Below, piece after piece: positions 1-8,937 of a stretch of DNA of 64,000 nt. How positions within the stretch are numbered: the stretch's first letter is position 1; each line of letters opens with the position of its first letter. The stretch spans positions 167,630 through 231,629 of the forward strand of contig NZ_SADT02000001.1 in NCBI RefSeq assembly GCF_004016445.2, in the 5' to 3' direction. A program made the position numbers and the translations under genes. The stretch comes from Mesorhizobium sp. M2E.F.Ca.ET.219.01.1.1 (GTDB lineage Bacteria; Pseudomonadota; Alphaproteobacteria; Rhizobiales; Rhizobiaceae). Below the pieces are notes generated by a model that saw only the letters and a program-made list of their open reading frames with translations, was not told the DNA's origin and made no database searches.

Positions 1-2
1 TC

Positions 3-206
3 GCGCTCGCATTCTTCGACAAAGTTCGGGTGATGGCGGCGTGGTGCGAAACGCGCGAGGATTTCCGGCATTTCCGCGCCGACCGTATGTCCGATCTGAC
101 AGCGACCGGCATCCGTTATCCGCGCCGCCGCCAGGCGATGCTGAAGGAATGGCGGGCAACGCTCAACGGGCCGGATCAGAGCCGCGCGAAAGACACTTCC
201 GGCTGA
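3..206 (+). CDS. WYL-domain (YafY-type) transcriptional regulator, 3' end only
   Basis: Only the last 67 codons are in the window; the gene starts upstream. The visible C-terminus contains the run ETREDFRHFRADRM, which resembles the end of the WYL sensor domain of YafY/DeoR-type regulators, where a conserved arginine-rich strand follows a tryptophan-containing segment. Such proteins have an N-terminal winged helix that binds DNA and a C-terminal WYL domain that binds a small ligand. The gene is followed after 70 bp by a VOC-family gene on the same strand, a pairing often seen in alphaproteobacteria, so it may regulate that neighbour. The assignment rests on a short C-terminal stretch, so the family is probable and the ligand unknown. 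Confidence 0.6.
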   Translation, partial: ALAFFDKVRVMAAWCETREDFRHFRADRMSDLTATGIRYPRRRQAMLKEWRATLNGPDQSRAKDTSG

Positions 207-276
207 TTGCTGCTGCCAGAATCTGACAGCAGGTCTGCGTATGGTTCCCAAGGTCCAGACACTTTGGAGATCAGAT

Positions 277-657
277 ATGACCACGCCGAATTTCGTCATC
301 CTCTATGTCGACAGTCCGGAAAAGAGCGGCGCGTTCTACGCCTCGTTGCTCGGACGCGAGCCGGTCGAATCCTCGCCGACCTTCGCGATGTTCGTGCTCG
401 ACAAGGGCTTCAAGCTTGGCCTCTGGTCGCGTCATACCGTGGAACCGGCCGCAGCGGCGGCAGGTGGTGGTGGCGAGCTTGTGCTTGCCGTCGAGAACGC
501 GGCGGCGGTCGATGCCACGCACATCGATTGGTCGGGTCGCGGCCTGAACATCCTGCAGGCCCCAACCGATCTCGATTTCGGCCGCACCTTCGTCGCGCTC
601 GATCCAGACAATCATCGCCTGCGCGTGTACTGGCCTTTCGCGGGAGCGCGGGGATGA
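277..657 (+). CDS. VOC-family (glyoxalase/bleomycin-resistance fold) protein
   Basis: 126 residues, the usual length of a single VOC (vicinal oxygen chelate) module pair. The start [20 protein letters not shown] is typical: a first beta strand followed by the helix that begins with a D-x-x-x-S/A-x-x-FY pattern. The C-terminal part has the [15 protein letters not shown] strand that often carries a metal or substrate ligand. The ATG at 277 is chosen because GGAG lies just upstream at 266-269; an in-frame ATG at 241 would add 12 unconserved residues. The stop overlaps the start of the next gene (ATGA), so the two are translationally coupled. Substrate cannot be told; roles in the superfamily range from glyoxalase to antibiotic binding. 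Confidence 0.8.
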   Translation: MTTPNFVILYVDSPEKSGAFYASLLGREPVESSPTFAMFVLDKGFKLGLWSRHTVEPAAAAAGGGGELVLAVENAAAVDATHIDWSGRGLNILQAPTDLDFGRTFVALDPDNHRLRVYWPFAGARG

Positions 658-1091
658 GCGCCTTCTGGCTCGCGGTCGCATCGGCCGAGCATGTGCGGAT
701 CGGCCGCAAAGATGGCTTCATGCAGGTCAACCACGGCAAGGCGGCGCCGCTGCGCCGCATCAAGCCGGGCGACGGCATCGTCTATTACTCGCCGAGCACA
801 GTGCTCGGCGAGAAAGACGGGCTGCAATCCTTCACGGCCGTCGGCACGGTGCGGCAAGGGGAGGTGTATGAGGGCGTCATGGGCGGCGGTTTCACGCCCG
901 CGCGGCGCGACGTCGACTGGTGCGATGCCAGGGAAGCACCGATCAAGCCGCTGCTAGACAGGCTCGACTTCACCGCGGGCAAGCCGAATTGGGGCTACCA
1001 GCTGCGCTTCGGCCTGTTCGAAATCAGCGAGCGTGATTTCCGGTTGGTCGGCGAGGCGATGGGAGCCAGGCTGCAAAGCGCTGCTATTTGA
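654..1091 (+). CDS. EVE-domain protein
   Basis: 145 residues forming essentially one EVE domain, a PUA-like fold that binds modified bases in DNA or RNA. Visible hallmarks are the N-terminal FWLAVAS strand, the [13 protein letters not shown] segment that builds the binding pocket, and the FTAVGTV strand. The start codon overlaps the stop of the upstream VOC gene by four bases, indicating co-translation. The 3' end overlaps the convergent cyclodeaminase-like gene by eight bases. Free-standing EVE proteins of this size are common in proteobacteria and their target base is generally unknown; nothing here links it to a restriction system. Confidence 0.85.
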   Translation: MSAFWLAVASAEHVRIGRKDGFMQVNHGKAAPLRRIKPGDGIVYYSPSTVLGEKDGLQSFTAVGTVRQGEVYEGVMGGGFTPARRDVDWCDAREAPIKPLLDRLDFTAGKPNWGYQLRFGLFEISERDFRLVGEAMGARLQSAAI

Positions 1092-2046
1092 GCGCCTCGT
1101 AGACGGCGATGCCGGCGGCGAGATCTTCAAGCGCTGCGCCGACCGACTTGAACAGCGTGATCTCGCTGTCGGTTTGGCGGCCTTGCTTCTCGCCGCGCGC
1201 GAGTTCATGCAGGTCGGCGATGATCGCCTCCGGCTTCAGCAGGCCCGAGGCCAGAGGCTGGACGATGTCGCCGGCCTCCTTGGTGGCGCCGGCGCGGGTG
1301 TCGACATAGACGCGGGCGCGCGAAATGGCATCGTCGTCGGCCTCGCGCATGTCGGGCGTGAAGCCGCCGACCAGATCGACATGGGCGCCCGGCTTCAGCA
1401 GCGCGCCCTTGACCAGCGGCGTGTTGGAAATGGTCGCCGAGGCGACGATGTCGGCCTCGGCAAGCTCCGCGTCGAGGTCGCCGGCCGCGCTTGCCGGAAG
1501 GCCTTCGGCGCGCAAGGCGGCGGCCACTTTTTCGGCATTGGCCGGCGTGCGGTTCCAGATGCGGATGGAAGTGATCGGCCTGACCGCCGAATGCGCCTTG
1601 GCAAGGAACGGCGAAAGCGCGCCGGCGCCGATGACCAAGAGCCGCGAGGCATCCTTGCGGGCGAGATAGGAGGCTGCGAGCGCCGAGGCGCAGGTCGTGC
1701 GCCATTGCGTTAGCCGCTGCCCGTCGATCATCGCCTGCGGCTCGCCAGTGACGCCGTCGAGCAAAAGATAGAGGCCCATCACCGCCGGCTTGCCTTTTGT
1801 GTTGTTGTCCGGCGACACGGTGACGATCTTGACGCCGATATAGCCACCCGCGGAAGTCCCCGCGGCATTGAAATCCGTCCAGGCCGGCATCAAAAGCAGG
1901 GTCGAGGCGGCGCCATCCGGCCGCTCGACCGCGTGATGGTGACGCACCGGCTGAACGGCGCCCTCGCGGAAAGCGGTGCGCAATGTCTCGACCAGGCCGG
2001 GAAAGGTCAGCGCGCGGTCGACCTCGGCGGCCGAAATGGTCAGCAT
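1084..2046 (-). CDS. ornithine cyclodeaminase / mu-crystallin family protein
   Basis: 320 residues, the family's normal length. Members are NAD(P)-dependent enzymes such as ornithine cyclodeaminase, alanine dehydrogenase or ketimine reductase. The sequence shows the substrate-binding half with [10 protein letters not shown] and the [11 protein letters not shown] strand carrying the substrate lysine, the dinucleotide-binding loop VIGAGALSP, the NRTP segment after the second Rossmann strand, and the [14 protein letters not shown] region that holds the catalytic aspartate in ornithine cyclodeaminases. True substrate is uncertain, because this family is frequently misnamed. It is transcribed toward the EVE gene and overlaps it at the 3' end. 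The gap to lapA is only 18 bp, so it may be the last gene of the ihfB-lapA unit. Confidence 0.85.
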   Translation of the reverse strand: MLTISAAEVDRALTFPGLVETLRTAFREGAVQPVRHHHAVERPDGAASTLLLMPAWTDFNAAGTSAGGYIGVKIVTVSPDNNTKGKPAVMGLYLLLDGVTGEPQAMIDGQRLTQWRTTCASALAASYLARKDASRLLVIGAGALSPFLAKAHSAVRPITSIRIWNRTPANAEKVAAALRAEGLPASAAGDLDAELAEADIVASATISNTPLVKGALLKPGAHVDLVGGFTPDMREADDDAISRARVYVDTRAGATKEAGDIVQPLASGLLKPEAIIADLHELARGEKQGRQTDSEITLFKSVGAALEDLAAGIAVYEALK

Positions 2047-2064
2047 CGAAGGCTCCGGATTGCT

Positions 2065-2397
2065 TTAATTGGTCGGCTTGGGCAGTGCCGGTCCGTTCGG
2101 CGCGGCCGGCGCGCGGCTCACCGACTGGCGCAGGTTTTCAGCCTCCAGGCCGCGCTGGCGCGCGAGCTTGCGGTAGCGCCCCTGCTTCATCCAGGTCGCC
2201 ATGCTGCCGACGACCATGCCGATGGCCAAGGCCAGGAACAGGAAGATGAAAAGCGGCAGGTTCAGCGTCAGCGCGGGATTGCCGGGATGGAATGGATCGA
2301 GCGTGAAGGCGACGGCGCCGCGGTTGGCGACGGCGAGCGCGATCAGGATGATGGCCAGCGGCACGAAGACCACGACGAGGATGAAGCGATTGAACAT
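2065..2397 (-). CDS. lapA: LapA-domain (DUF1049) inner-membrane protein
   Basis: 110 residues with two transmembrane segments, roughly residues 5-25 and 47-68, and a short positively charged cytoplasmic tail with RYRKLARQRG. This is the usual layout of the DUF1049/LapA family, linked in enterobacteria to LPS synthesis control together with LapB. The conserved feature between the helices is the extracytoplasmic N-R-x-x-V-x-F segment (ANRGAVAFTLDPF), present here. No lapB-like TPR gene is next to it; instead it follows ihfB on the same strand, the arrangement seen in many rhizobia. The family assignment is solid; a role in LPS control in this organism is by analogy only. Confidence 0.8.
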   Translation of the reverse strand: MFNRFILVVVFVPLAIILIALAVANRGAVAFTLDPFHPGNPALTLNLPLFIFLFLALAIGMVVGSMATWMKQGRYRKLARQRGLEAENLRQSVSRAPAAPNGPALPKPTN

Positions 2398-2429
2398 CAG
2401 ATCTCCATAAAGAGAAGCTTCCTAAGCGC

Positions 2430-2474
2430 GCATGTCTTTGGCCCGTAACCGGCCCCCACTTTCGGGAGACATGC
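2430..2474. repeat. palindromic intergenic repeat, family A (diverged copy)
   Basis: Terminal inverted arms GCATGTCT (2430-2437) and AGACATGC (2467-2474) are perfect complements and enclose a core with ACCGG and CCCACTTT. The same order of blocks occurs at 10391-10440, so this is a second, diverged copy of one element. It lies between ihfB and lapA, where it could form a hairpin in the transcript. Confidence 0.6.
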
Positions 2475-2514
2475 TTTAAGCGCCAAGATGCCGTCTCACC
2501 CGCCGGCGCGGCGC

Positions 2515-2799
2515 CTATTTGCCGCCGTTCAGCCTTTCGCGCAACTCCTTGCCGGTCTTGAAGAACGGCACCCACTTTTCCTCGACCTCGACGGATTCGC
2601 CGGTGCGCGGGTTGCGGCCGGTGCGGGCGGGACGGTTTTTCACCGAAAACGCGCCGAAACCGCGCAACTCGACCCGGTTGCCCTCGGCAAGCGCGTCGGT
2701 GATTTCGTCAAAGATCGCACCGACGATGTTTTCGACGTCGCGCAGGAAAAGGTGCGGGTTGCGTGCAGCAATGATCTGCACAAGCTCGGATTTGATCAT
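2515..2799 (-). CDS. ihfB: integration host factor subunit beta
   Basis: 94 residues, the exact size class of IhfB/HU proteins. The start MIKSELVQ, the dimer-forming helices and the DNA-arm region [12 protein letters not shown] with the intercalating proline are all present. [14 protein letters not shown] matches the IHF-beta form more than HU. IHF bends DNA and is needed at sigma-54 promoters and in recombination, which fits the presence of rpoN and a sigma-54-type promoter elsewhere in this window. It lies directly downstream of sppA on the same strand (78 bp gap) and upstream of lapA, a conserved rhizobial neighbourhood. Confidence 0.93.
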   Translation of the reverse strand: MIKSELVQIIAARNPHLFLRDVENIVGAIFDEITDALAEGNRVELRGFGAFSVKNRPARTGRNPRTGESVEVEEKWVPFFKTGKELRERLNGGK

Positions 2800-2877
2800 A
2801 GAACGTTCCCCGTAAAACCACTGCAGACGATTATCAGAATGATTTTTATTGCTTTTTTGGCTCGTGCCAACGGCATG

Positions 2878-3834
2878 TCAAGGGTGCCAGACCGAAACGA
2901 GACCGTCAAGAAACAAGCGGTCGGCGCCAAGCTCGTGAATGACATCGCCGCCGGCATCCGGCAGGCCAAGCGCCTTGGCGGCCATTTTTGTCATCGACTG
3001 CGAGAACAGGAAACCGCCACGCCTGTCCTTGTCCTTCCACTCGACGACCTTGAGCTTGGCATCCACGCCCTTGGTCGCCAGCCAGTCGATCGCCTCCTGC
3101 TCGCCGCCGACGGCGTCGACCAGATGGTTGGCCAACGCCTGGCGGCCGGTGAAGATCGAACCGTCGGCCAGCGCCAGCGCCTGCTCATGCGTCATCTTGC
3201 GGCGGTCCGCGACGATGCCGACGAACCAGTCGTAGCTGTCGAGGATCAGCTTGCGCACCATGGCGCGCTCATCGTCATTGGTAGGCTTGAAGGGCGAGGG
3301 CGAAGCCTTGAGCGGCGAGGACTTCACTTCTTCCAGCTTGATGCCGAGCTTATCCATGAGGCCGCTGACGTCAGGATACTGGATCAGCACGCCGATCGAG
3401 CCGACGATCGAGGTCTTGCGCGCGACGATGTGGTCGGCAGCGCTGGCGATCATATAGCCGGCCGATGCCGCCAGCGTGCCGACCTCGGCGACCACCGGCT
3501 TGTCGCCGGCAAGCTTGCGCACCGCTTCGAAGATGGACTCGCCGCCGACAGTCGTGCCTCCGGGCGAATCGACAGACAAAATGACGCCCTTTACCTCCGG
3601 CGATGTGCGGATCGCCTCCAGCCTTTTGAGTAGCTCCTCGTCCTCGGTGATGGTGCCTTCGATCTTCACCATGGCGATGTGAGGGACCGCGCGGCCGGTA
3701 AAATTGTCGTCATAGAACCAGGCCGAGAAGGCGATGACGGCTGCCGCCAGAACCACAAAAGCGGCCACGCGCCAGAAAGTCAGCTTGCGGCGCAAGCGGC
3801 GGCGGTCGATCAGGTCGTCGGCTCTCATTGCCAT
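2878..3834 (-). CDS. sppA: signal peptide peptidase SppA, short form
   Basis: 318 residues, the short single-domain SppA type. An N-terminal anchor (about residues 21-40) follows a basic stretch with DRRRLRRK. The S49 serine-protease core shows the VDSPGG strand, the GTLAASAGY motif with the nucleophile serine, and VKSSPLKASPSPF, where the general-base lysine of short SppAs lies. The enzyme cleaves leftover signal peptides in the inner membrane. The ATG at 3834 is chosen because GAGG sits six bases upstream; earlier in-frame ATGs at 3864 and 3846 lack such a site. Likely co-transcribed with ihfB. Confidence 0.92.
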   Translation of the reverse strand: MAMRADDLIDRRRLRRKLTFWRVAAFVVLAAAVIAFSAWFYDDNFTGRAVPHIAMVKIEGTITEDEELLKRLEAIRTSPEVKGVILSVDSPGGTTVGGESIFEAVRKLAGDKPVVAEVGTLAASAGYMIASAADHIVARKTSIVGSIGVLIQYPDVSGLMDKLGIKLEEVKSSPLKASPSPFKPTNDDERAMVRKLILDSYDWFVGIVADRRKMTHEQALALADGSIFTGRQALANHLVDAVGGEQEAIDWLATKGVDAKLKVVEWKDKDRRGGFLFSQSMTKMAAKALGLPDAGGDVIHELGADRLFLDGLVSVWHP

Positions 3835-4127
3835 CGTCAGCCTCATGGGTCGGTGGGAAAGCAAGCTTTTAAAGCAAGCCTCAGCACACGGCTACCGTTT
3901 CCTGAACACCGGCTTCGAGCCTCGGCGTTGATGCCGACCTCACGAAAAATTAACGCAGTCCCGTCTGTATCTGCTATGAAGTGCGGGCCGTCTCCCCGAA
4001 TTCCTCCCGATTTTGAGGGCGGCAGCCGTCACATTTTTGCAGTTTTCGTCCCCTTGTGCTTGCGTGTAGGTGCCGGCATACCACCTATAGGCGATGTTTG
4101 GGCGGGCAAAGGTCCATTAGAAAAGTC

Positions 4128-4841
4128 ATGTTGGCGCGATCTGACGAAACGAGCGATGCCGCACCGGCACCGGCTCCCGCGATCCAAGACGGCACGCGCG
4201 GCGAGGCGTTCAACCGCGCGCGACGGCACTCGCGCCGCGTGCGCGTGCTGAAATTCGCAGTGCCGCTGCTCGCGGCCGCGATTGCGATCGCCTTTCCAGT
4301 CTATTCCTACCTTAAAGCGCCCATCTCCATTTCCGTGCAGGCCGACGGCACGGCGTTTTCGAACGGCAAGCTGGTGATGGCCAATCCGAAGCTCAACGGC
4401 TTCACCAAGCAGAAGCTGCCCTATTCGCTGACGGCGACCAGGGCGACGCAGGACGTCGGCCAGCAGGCCGTGATCGATCTCGAAGGCATCAACGCCAAAC
4501 TGCCCGTCGCCACCGACAATATCGTATCGGTCGATGCCGAGCACGGTATCTACAATCGCGACGCCAATACGATGAACCTCACCAGCGACGTCAGCGTGAC
4601 GACGACGGACGGCCTTGCGGCGAAATTCAAATCGATCTTCCTAGACATGGGCAAAGGCTCTATGAAGACGAGCAATCCGGTCGACGTCAGCCGTGGCGGG
4701 TCGCGCATCACCGCGGACTCGATGTCGGTCGAGGACAATGGCAGGCTTGTGGTCTTCGAGAACCGGGTTCGCGTCAACATCGATCCGACTGCGCTGAAGG
4801 CGGCAGGGGTAAACAGTGGAGAACAGAATGCGTCGCAGTAA
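4128..4841 (+). CDS. lptC: LPS export ABC transporter periplasmic protein LptC
   Basis: 237 residues. After a basic N-terminus (RARRHSRRVRVLKF) comes one membrane anchor at about residues 38-58, then a periplasmic beta-jellyroll typical of LptC, with repeated strands such as TRATQDVGQQAVIDLEGI and the region ending DNGRLVVFENRVRV. LptC docks on the LptB2FG transporter and hands LPS to LptA. The ATG at 4128 gives the normal short cytoplasmic tail; upstream codons in frame are not conserved-looking. It overlaps the start of lptA by 14 bases, so the three lpt genes form one operon. Confidence 0.9.
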   Translation: MLARSDETSDAAPAPAPAIQDGTRGEAFNRARRHSRRVRVLKFAVPLLAAAIAIAFPVYSYLKAPISISVQADGTAFSNGKLVMANPKLNGFTKQKLPYSLTATRATQDVGQQAVIDLEGINAKLPVATDNIVSVDAEHGIYNRDANTMNLTSDVSVTTTDGLAAKFKSIFLDMGKGSMKTSNPVDVSRGGSRITADSMSVEDNGRLVVFENRVRVNIDPTALKAAGVNSGEQNASQ

Positions 4842-5424
4842 ATCCGCGTGGGCTCTGGGTGCTGCCTCCGCATTGCTGTTTCTGGGGGCGGCGCATTCCT
4901 TCGCGCAGTCGAGCGCGACCAGCCAGATGTCCGGGCTCAAGCTGTCCGGCGACCAGCCGATCCAGATCGAGAGCGACAAGCTGGAAGTCCGGCAGGCCGA
5001 GAGCATGGCCGTTTTCAGCGGCAACGTCACGGTCAATCAGGGGCCGACGCTGCTAAAGGCCGGCAAGATGACGGTGTACTATGTCAAGGACCCCAAGGCT
5101 GACAAAAGCGTGGCTGCCGGAGCGTCGGCAATGACGGGCGCCGCCAATATCGATCACTTGGAGGTCGAGAACAAAGTCTACGTCAAATCGAACGACCAGG
5201 TCGCCACCGGCGACAGCGGCACGTTCGACATGAAGACGCAGGTGCTCGTGCTCAAGGGCAAGGAAGTGGTGCTGTCGCAAGGCGACAACGTGCTCAAGGG
5301 CTGCATGCTCACCGTGCAGATGAAGAGCGGCCTCGCCAATGTCGACGGTTGTGGCGGCCGCGTCATCATGTCGATCACGCCCCAGAAGCAGGGCACGGCC
5401 CAGCAGGGAGCGTCGAGCAAGTAA
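4828..5424 (+). CDS. lptA: LPS transport periplasmic protein LptA
   Basis: 198 residues with a signal peptide (basic MRRSK, hydrophobic core to about residue 22, cleavage near SFAQS). The mature part is the OstA-like beta-jellyroll: [20 protein letters not shown] is the first strand pair and [17 protein letters not shown] the next. LptA forms the periplasmic bridge that carries LPS to the outer membrane. The ATG at 4828 is preceded by GGAG at 4818-4821 with a six-base spacer, which favours it over the GTG at 4816. It overlaps lptC upstream and shares one base with the lptB start (TAATG). Confidence 0.92.
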   Translation: MRRSKSAWALGAASALLFLGAAHSFAQSSATSQMSGLKLSGDQPIQIESDKLEVRQAESMAVFSGNVTVNQGPTLLKAGKMTVYYVKDPKADKSVAAGASAMTGAANIDHLEVENKVYVKSNDQVATGDSGTFDMKTQVLVLKGKEVVLSQGDNVLKGCMLTVQMKSGLANVDGCGGRVIMSITPQKQGTAQQGASSK

Positions 5425-6242
5425 TGGCCGGCGTATCCTCGCTGCTTGCCCGTCTTCCGGGACGGGCGGCCGCAAAGCCGGCTGCCCCGGCGACGGTCGG
5501 CACCGACAAGGCGAAGTTCAAGGGCACCCTGATCGCCAAGGGCCTGACCAAAAGCTACAAGGGCCGCAAGGTGGTGAGCGGGGTGACGCTCGGCGTGCGC
5601 GCCGGCGAGGCCGTCGGCCTGCTTGGCCCCAACGGCGCCGGCAAGACGACCTGTTTCTACATGGTGACCGGCCTTGTCCCCGTCGATGAGGGTTCCATCG
5701 AGATCGACGGCTTCGATGTCACCTCGATGCCGATGTACCGGCGCGCCCGCCTTGGTATCGGCTATCTGCCGCAGGAAGCGTCGATCTTCCGGGGCCTGAA
5801 CGTCGAGCAGAATATCCGCGCCGTGCTGGAAGTGGTCGAAAAGGATCGCAAGGTGCGCGAACGCAATCTCGACGAGCTGCTCGAGGAGTTCCACATCAGC
5901 CATCTGCGCAAGGCGCCGTCGATGTCGCTGTCGGGCGGCGAGCGGCGTCGCCTCGAAATCGCGCGGGCGCTGGCGACGCGGCCTGCCTATATGCTGCTCG
6001 ACGAACCCTTCGCCGGCATCGACCCGATCGCCGTCGCCGACATTCAGCAGCTCGTCCGTCACCTCACGGCGCGCGGCATCGGCGTCTTGATCACCGATCA
6101 CAATGTGCGCGAGACGCTCGGCTTGATCGATCGCGCCTATATCATCCATGCCGGCCAGGTGCTGACGCATGGCCGGGCCGACGAAATCGTCGCCAACGCC
6201 GATGTGCGGCGTCTCTATCTCGGCGAGGGTTTCACGCTCTGA
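5424..6242 (+). CDS. lptB: LPS export ABC transporter ATP-binding protein LptB
   Basis: 272 residues, slightly longer than E. coli LptB because of a roughly 30-residue alanine-rich N-terminal extension. Walker [12 protein letters not shown]-loop LPQEASIF, signature [12 protein letters not shown], Walker [13 protein letters not shown] and the switch histidine in [10 protein letters not shown] are all intact. It powers LPS extraction from the inner membrane with LptF, LptG and LptC; lptFG are not in this window. Start codon overlaps the lptA stop by one base. A stem-loop spans its stop codon and may end the operon before rpoN. Confidence 0.95.
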   Translation: MAGVSSLLARLPGRAAAKPAAPATVGTDKAKFKGTLIAKGLTKSYKGRKVVSGVTLGVRAGEAVGLLGPNGAGKTTCFYMVTGLVPVDEGSIEIDGFDVTSMPMYRRARLGIGYLPQEASIFRGLNVEQNIRAVLEVVEKDRKVRERNLDELLEEFHISHLRKAPSMSLSGGERRRLEIARALATRPAYMLLDEPFAGIDPIAVADIQQLVRHLTARGIGVLITDHNVRETLGLIDRAYIIHAGQVLTHGRADEIVANADVRRLYLGEGFTL

Positions 6243-6250
6243 GCGTGAAA
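6230..6250 (+). terminator. stem-loop over the lptB stop codon
   Basis: TTTCACGCTC (6230-6239) and GAGCGTGAAA (6241-6250) are perfect complements around one base, followed by a pyrimidine-rich ACCTTTCTC. The hairpin includes the last codons of lptB. Its position between lptB and rpoN suggests transcription ending or attenuation; the T-run is weak. Confidence 0.45.
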
Positions 6251-6348
6251 TACCTTTCTCCAGAGTGAATTTGAGCGAATTTCGACTGGTTTGTCGCGAT
6301 TTTTCGGCCCGATAACGCTCCGGTAAGCCGATCCTGCTAGCGTTTTCC

Positions 6349-6378
6349 TTGACAAGCAAAAGCCGGGCCAGTTTCTAT
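6349..6378 (+). promoter_or_regulatory. candidate housekeeping promoter for rpoN
   Basis: TTGACA at 6349-6354 is a perfect -35 hexamer, followed after 18 bases by TTCTAT at 6373-6378, a weak -10. It lies about 55 bp upstream of the rpoN start and downstream of the lptB stem-loop. The -10 match is poor, so this is a candidate only. Confidence 0.4.
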
Positions 6379-6431
6379 GCCCGACCGGAAAGCAAGAGTC
6401 CGACGCGTAGACGAGGCGTTTGAATCCCACC

Positions 6432-7958
6432 ATGGCGCTGGCAGCCAAACTGCAGCTCAGACAATCCCAGTCGCTGGTGATGACGCCGCAGCTGATGCAG
6501 TCGATCCGGCTGCTGCAGCTCACCCATGTCGAGCTCGATCGCTTCATCGATGAGGAGATCGAGCGCAACCCCCTCCTGGAGCGCGCCGAGCCGCAGGACG
6601 ACGCCGCCAGCGACCAGGCCCAGAAAAGCGATGCCGCGCCGGAGCGGGACAGCGCGGGCGACTGGTTCGAGGGCGAGACGGAGTGGAGCGCGGAAGCGAT
6701 CTCGCAAAAACTCGACTCTTCACTGGAGAACCTGTTTCCCGACGATCCCGGCACCAGCGAGCGGCTGGGGCCGGATCTCACGGCGCAGTGGAAGTCGGCA
6801 GCGGGCAGCGCCGGCACGGCCTCATCCGAGGGGTTCGACGTCGGTGACATGGCCGCGGCCGTCGTCACATTACGCGAATATGTCGGCGAGCAGATCGCGC
6901 TTGCTTCGCTGAGCCCCGGCGACCGTCTCATCGCGGGCGAGCTTGCCGACGGGCTCGACGAGGCTGGTTATCTGCGCACCGACCTGGTGGAGATCGCAGT
7001 CCGGCTCGGCACGGATGAAGCGGCGGTGGCGCATGTGCTTGGCGTCTGCCAGAGCTTCGAGCCGGCAGGACTCTTCGCGCGCGACCTTGCCGAGTGCCTG
7101 TCGCTGCAGCTTCAGGCGCGCGACAGGTTCGATCCGGCGATGAAAGCGCTGGTCGCAAATCTCGAGCTCCTGGCGCGGCGCGATTTCCAGACGCTGAAGC
7201 GCATCTGTGGCGTCGATGAGGAGGACCTCCTCGACATGCTGGCCGAGATCCGCGCGCTCGATCCGCGACCCGGCCTGGCATTCTCGGGCGGCGCAAGCGA
7301 CGCGATTGTCGCCGATGTCGAGGTCCGCGCCGCCAATGACGGCAGCTGGGCGGTGGAGCTCAACGCCGACACGCTGCCGCGCGTGCTGGTGGACAATGTC
7401 TATTTTGCCCGTGTATCGAGCCACGCCAAGGACCAGGCGGAAAAGGATTTTCTCGCCGAATGCCTGCAGAACGCCAACTGGCTGACGCGCAGCCTCGACC
7501 AGCGGGCCAAGACCATTTTGAAAGTGGCCTCGGAAATCGTGCGGCAGCAGGACGCCTTCCTCGTCCATGGCGTGCGCCACCTCAAGCCGCTCAACCTGCG
7601 CACGGTGGCCGACGCCATCGGCATGCATGAATCGACCGTCAGCCGTGTCACCGCCAACAAATACATGCTTACGCCGCGCGGGGTCTTCGAGCTGCGCTAT
7701 TTCTTCACAGCGTCGATTGCCTCGGCCGAAGGCGGCGAAGCGCACTCGTCCGAGGCCGTACGCGACCGCATCAAGCAGATGATCGACGAGGAAAAGCCCG
7801 CCGACGTGCTCTCCGATGACGCCATCGTCGACATGCTCAAGGAAAGCGGGATCGACATAGCGCGCCGCACCGTCGCGAAATACCGCGAAGGCATGAACAT
7901 CGCGTCCTCGGTGCAGCGGCGACGGGAGAAGCGAGCGCTCGCGAACGCCGGCCGCTAG
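6432..7958 (+). CDS. rpoN: RNA polymerase sigma-54 factor
   Basis: 508 residues. The glutamine-rich activator-interacting region (QLRQSQSLVMTPQLMQSIRL) opens the protein, followed by an acidic linker, the core-binding domain, a helix-turn-helix with MHESTVSRVTANKY and the C-terminal RpoN box ARRTVAKYRE that reads the -24 element. Sigma-54 directs transcription of nitrogen and other genes with enhancer-binding activators such as NtrC; a matching promoter is seen at 61623. The ATG at 6432 aligns with the usual MAL start; a TTG at 6420 would add four residues, and GAGG at 6413-6416 is not ideally spaced for either. Position after lptB and before hpf-ptsN is the classic proteobacterial order. Confidence 0.96.
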   Translation: MALAAKLQLRQSQSLVMTPQLMQSIRLLQLTHVELDRFIDEEIERNPLLERAEPQDDAASDQAQKSDAAPERDSAGDWFEGETEWSAEAISQKLDSSLENLFPDDPGTSERLGPDLTAQWKSAAGSAGTASSEGFDVGDMAAAVVTLREYVGEQIALASLSPGDRLIAGELADGLDEAGYLRTDLVEIAVRLGTDEAAVAHVLGVCQSFEPAGLFARDLAECLSLQLQARDRFDPAMKALVANLELLARRDFQTLKRICGVDEEDLLDMLAEIRALDPRPGLAFSGGASDAIVADVEVRAANDGSWAVELNADTLPRVLVDNVYFARVSSHAKDQAEKDFLAECLQNANWLTRSLDQRAKTILKVASEIVRQQDAFLVHGVRHLKPLNLRTVADAIGMHESTVSRVTANKYMLTPRGVFELRYFFTASIASAEGGEAHSSEAVRDRIKQMIDEEKPADVLSDDAIVDMLKESGIDIARRTVAKYREGMNIASSVQRRREKRALANAGR

Positions 7959-8288
7959 GCTTGTCCATATTCGGATGATGCCGGCCTGACCCGAATCCCC
8001 ACACAGGCCTGGCCGGTGCGAGACAGGCTGATTTTCCACAATTCCCAAGCTTCATTGACAAGCCGCAATGAAGTGTCTAGAAGCCCGCCCGCATGAGCGG
8101 GGCGGTAATGCCCGCTTGCGAATGGGTCCGTCAGATACGGCCACGGATGGCCAAGAAGGCGACTTGTGATCAACCGGAAAGTTCGGGTCTAAAATCGGCG
8201 CGCATGCCGTTGCGAAGCTTGTGCGCGCGCGCCACGGGTATAAACTCGGAACCAGTTTGAAGCCTGAGCAAGGAAGGTCAGTTTTCAG
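7959..8288 (+). promoter_or_regulatory. rpoN-hpf intergenic region with a candidate promoter
   Basis: This 330-bp stretch has no convincing gene. It contains TTGACA at 8055-8060 and, after 17 bases, TAGAAG at 8078-8083 (four of six matches to the -10 consensus), which could drive hpf and ptsN. A ribosome-binding site AGGAAGG precedes hpf. I see no GG-N10-GC sigma-54 element that fits well. Confidence 0.4.
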
Positions 8289-8876
8289 ATGAATCTACGC
8301 ATTTCGGGAAAACACATGGACATCGGCGATGCGTTCCGCACGCGCATCAACGACCGGGTCGGCGAGGCGATCGAGAAATATTTCGACCGGGGTTTTTCAG
8401 GACATGTCACGGTCATCAAATCGGGGTCGCGTTTCTCCGCCGACTGCATGGTCCGGCTCGATTCCGGCGCTTCCTTGCAGGCGACCGGCGACGCCCAGGA
8501 CCCGACGCTTGCTTTCGAGGCGGCGGCCGACCGCCTGGAAACACGGCTGCGCCGCTACAAGCGCCGGCTGAAATCGCGCAACACCGGCAACGGCAATGGC
8601 GAAGAGCCGACCGACATCGCCTACACGGTGATGGCGCCCCTGACCGACGATGAAGAAGACATTCCGGAGGACTTCGCTCCGGCCATCGTCGCCGAATCAA
8701 GCATGACGCTGCGGACCATGTCGGTGGCGTCGGCTGTCATCGAGCTCGACAACAGCGACAGCCCAGTATTCCTGTTCCGCAACGCCGGGACCGACCATCT
8801 CAACATCGTCTACCGCCGGCCGGATGGCAATATCGGCTGGATCGATCCGTCGACGACCAAAGTCGCACAGGCATAA
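8289..8876 (+). CDS. hpf: ribosome hibernation-promoting factor, long form
   Basis: 195 residues, long-form HPF. The N-terminal S30AE domain (about residues 1-110) begins MNLRISGKHMDIGDAFR and contains the ADRLETRLRRYKRRLK helix. The C-terminal dimerisation domain (about 135-190) includes FLFRNAGTDHLNIVYRR and DGNIGWI. Long HPF pairs 70S ribosomes into inactive 100S dimers in stationary phase. The gene sits between rpoN and ptsN, as in most proteobacteria, and is followed by ptsN after 61 bp. Confidence 0.94.
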   Translation: MNLRISGKHMDIGDAFRTRINDRVGEAIEKYFDRGFSGHVTVIKSGSRFSADCMVRLDSGASLQATGDAQDPTLAFEAAADRLETRLRRYKRRLKSRNTGNGNGEEPTDIAYTVMAPLTDDEEDIPEDFAPAIVAESSMTLRTMSVASAVIELDNSDSPVFLFRNAGTDHLNIVYRRPDGNIGWIDPSTTKVAQA

Positions 8877-8937
8877 AAAGCCGGCCGCGCGAGGGGGCGA
8901 CGACTGGCGCGGCAGGCGAGCAAGGGATTTTTCAAGC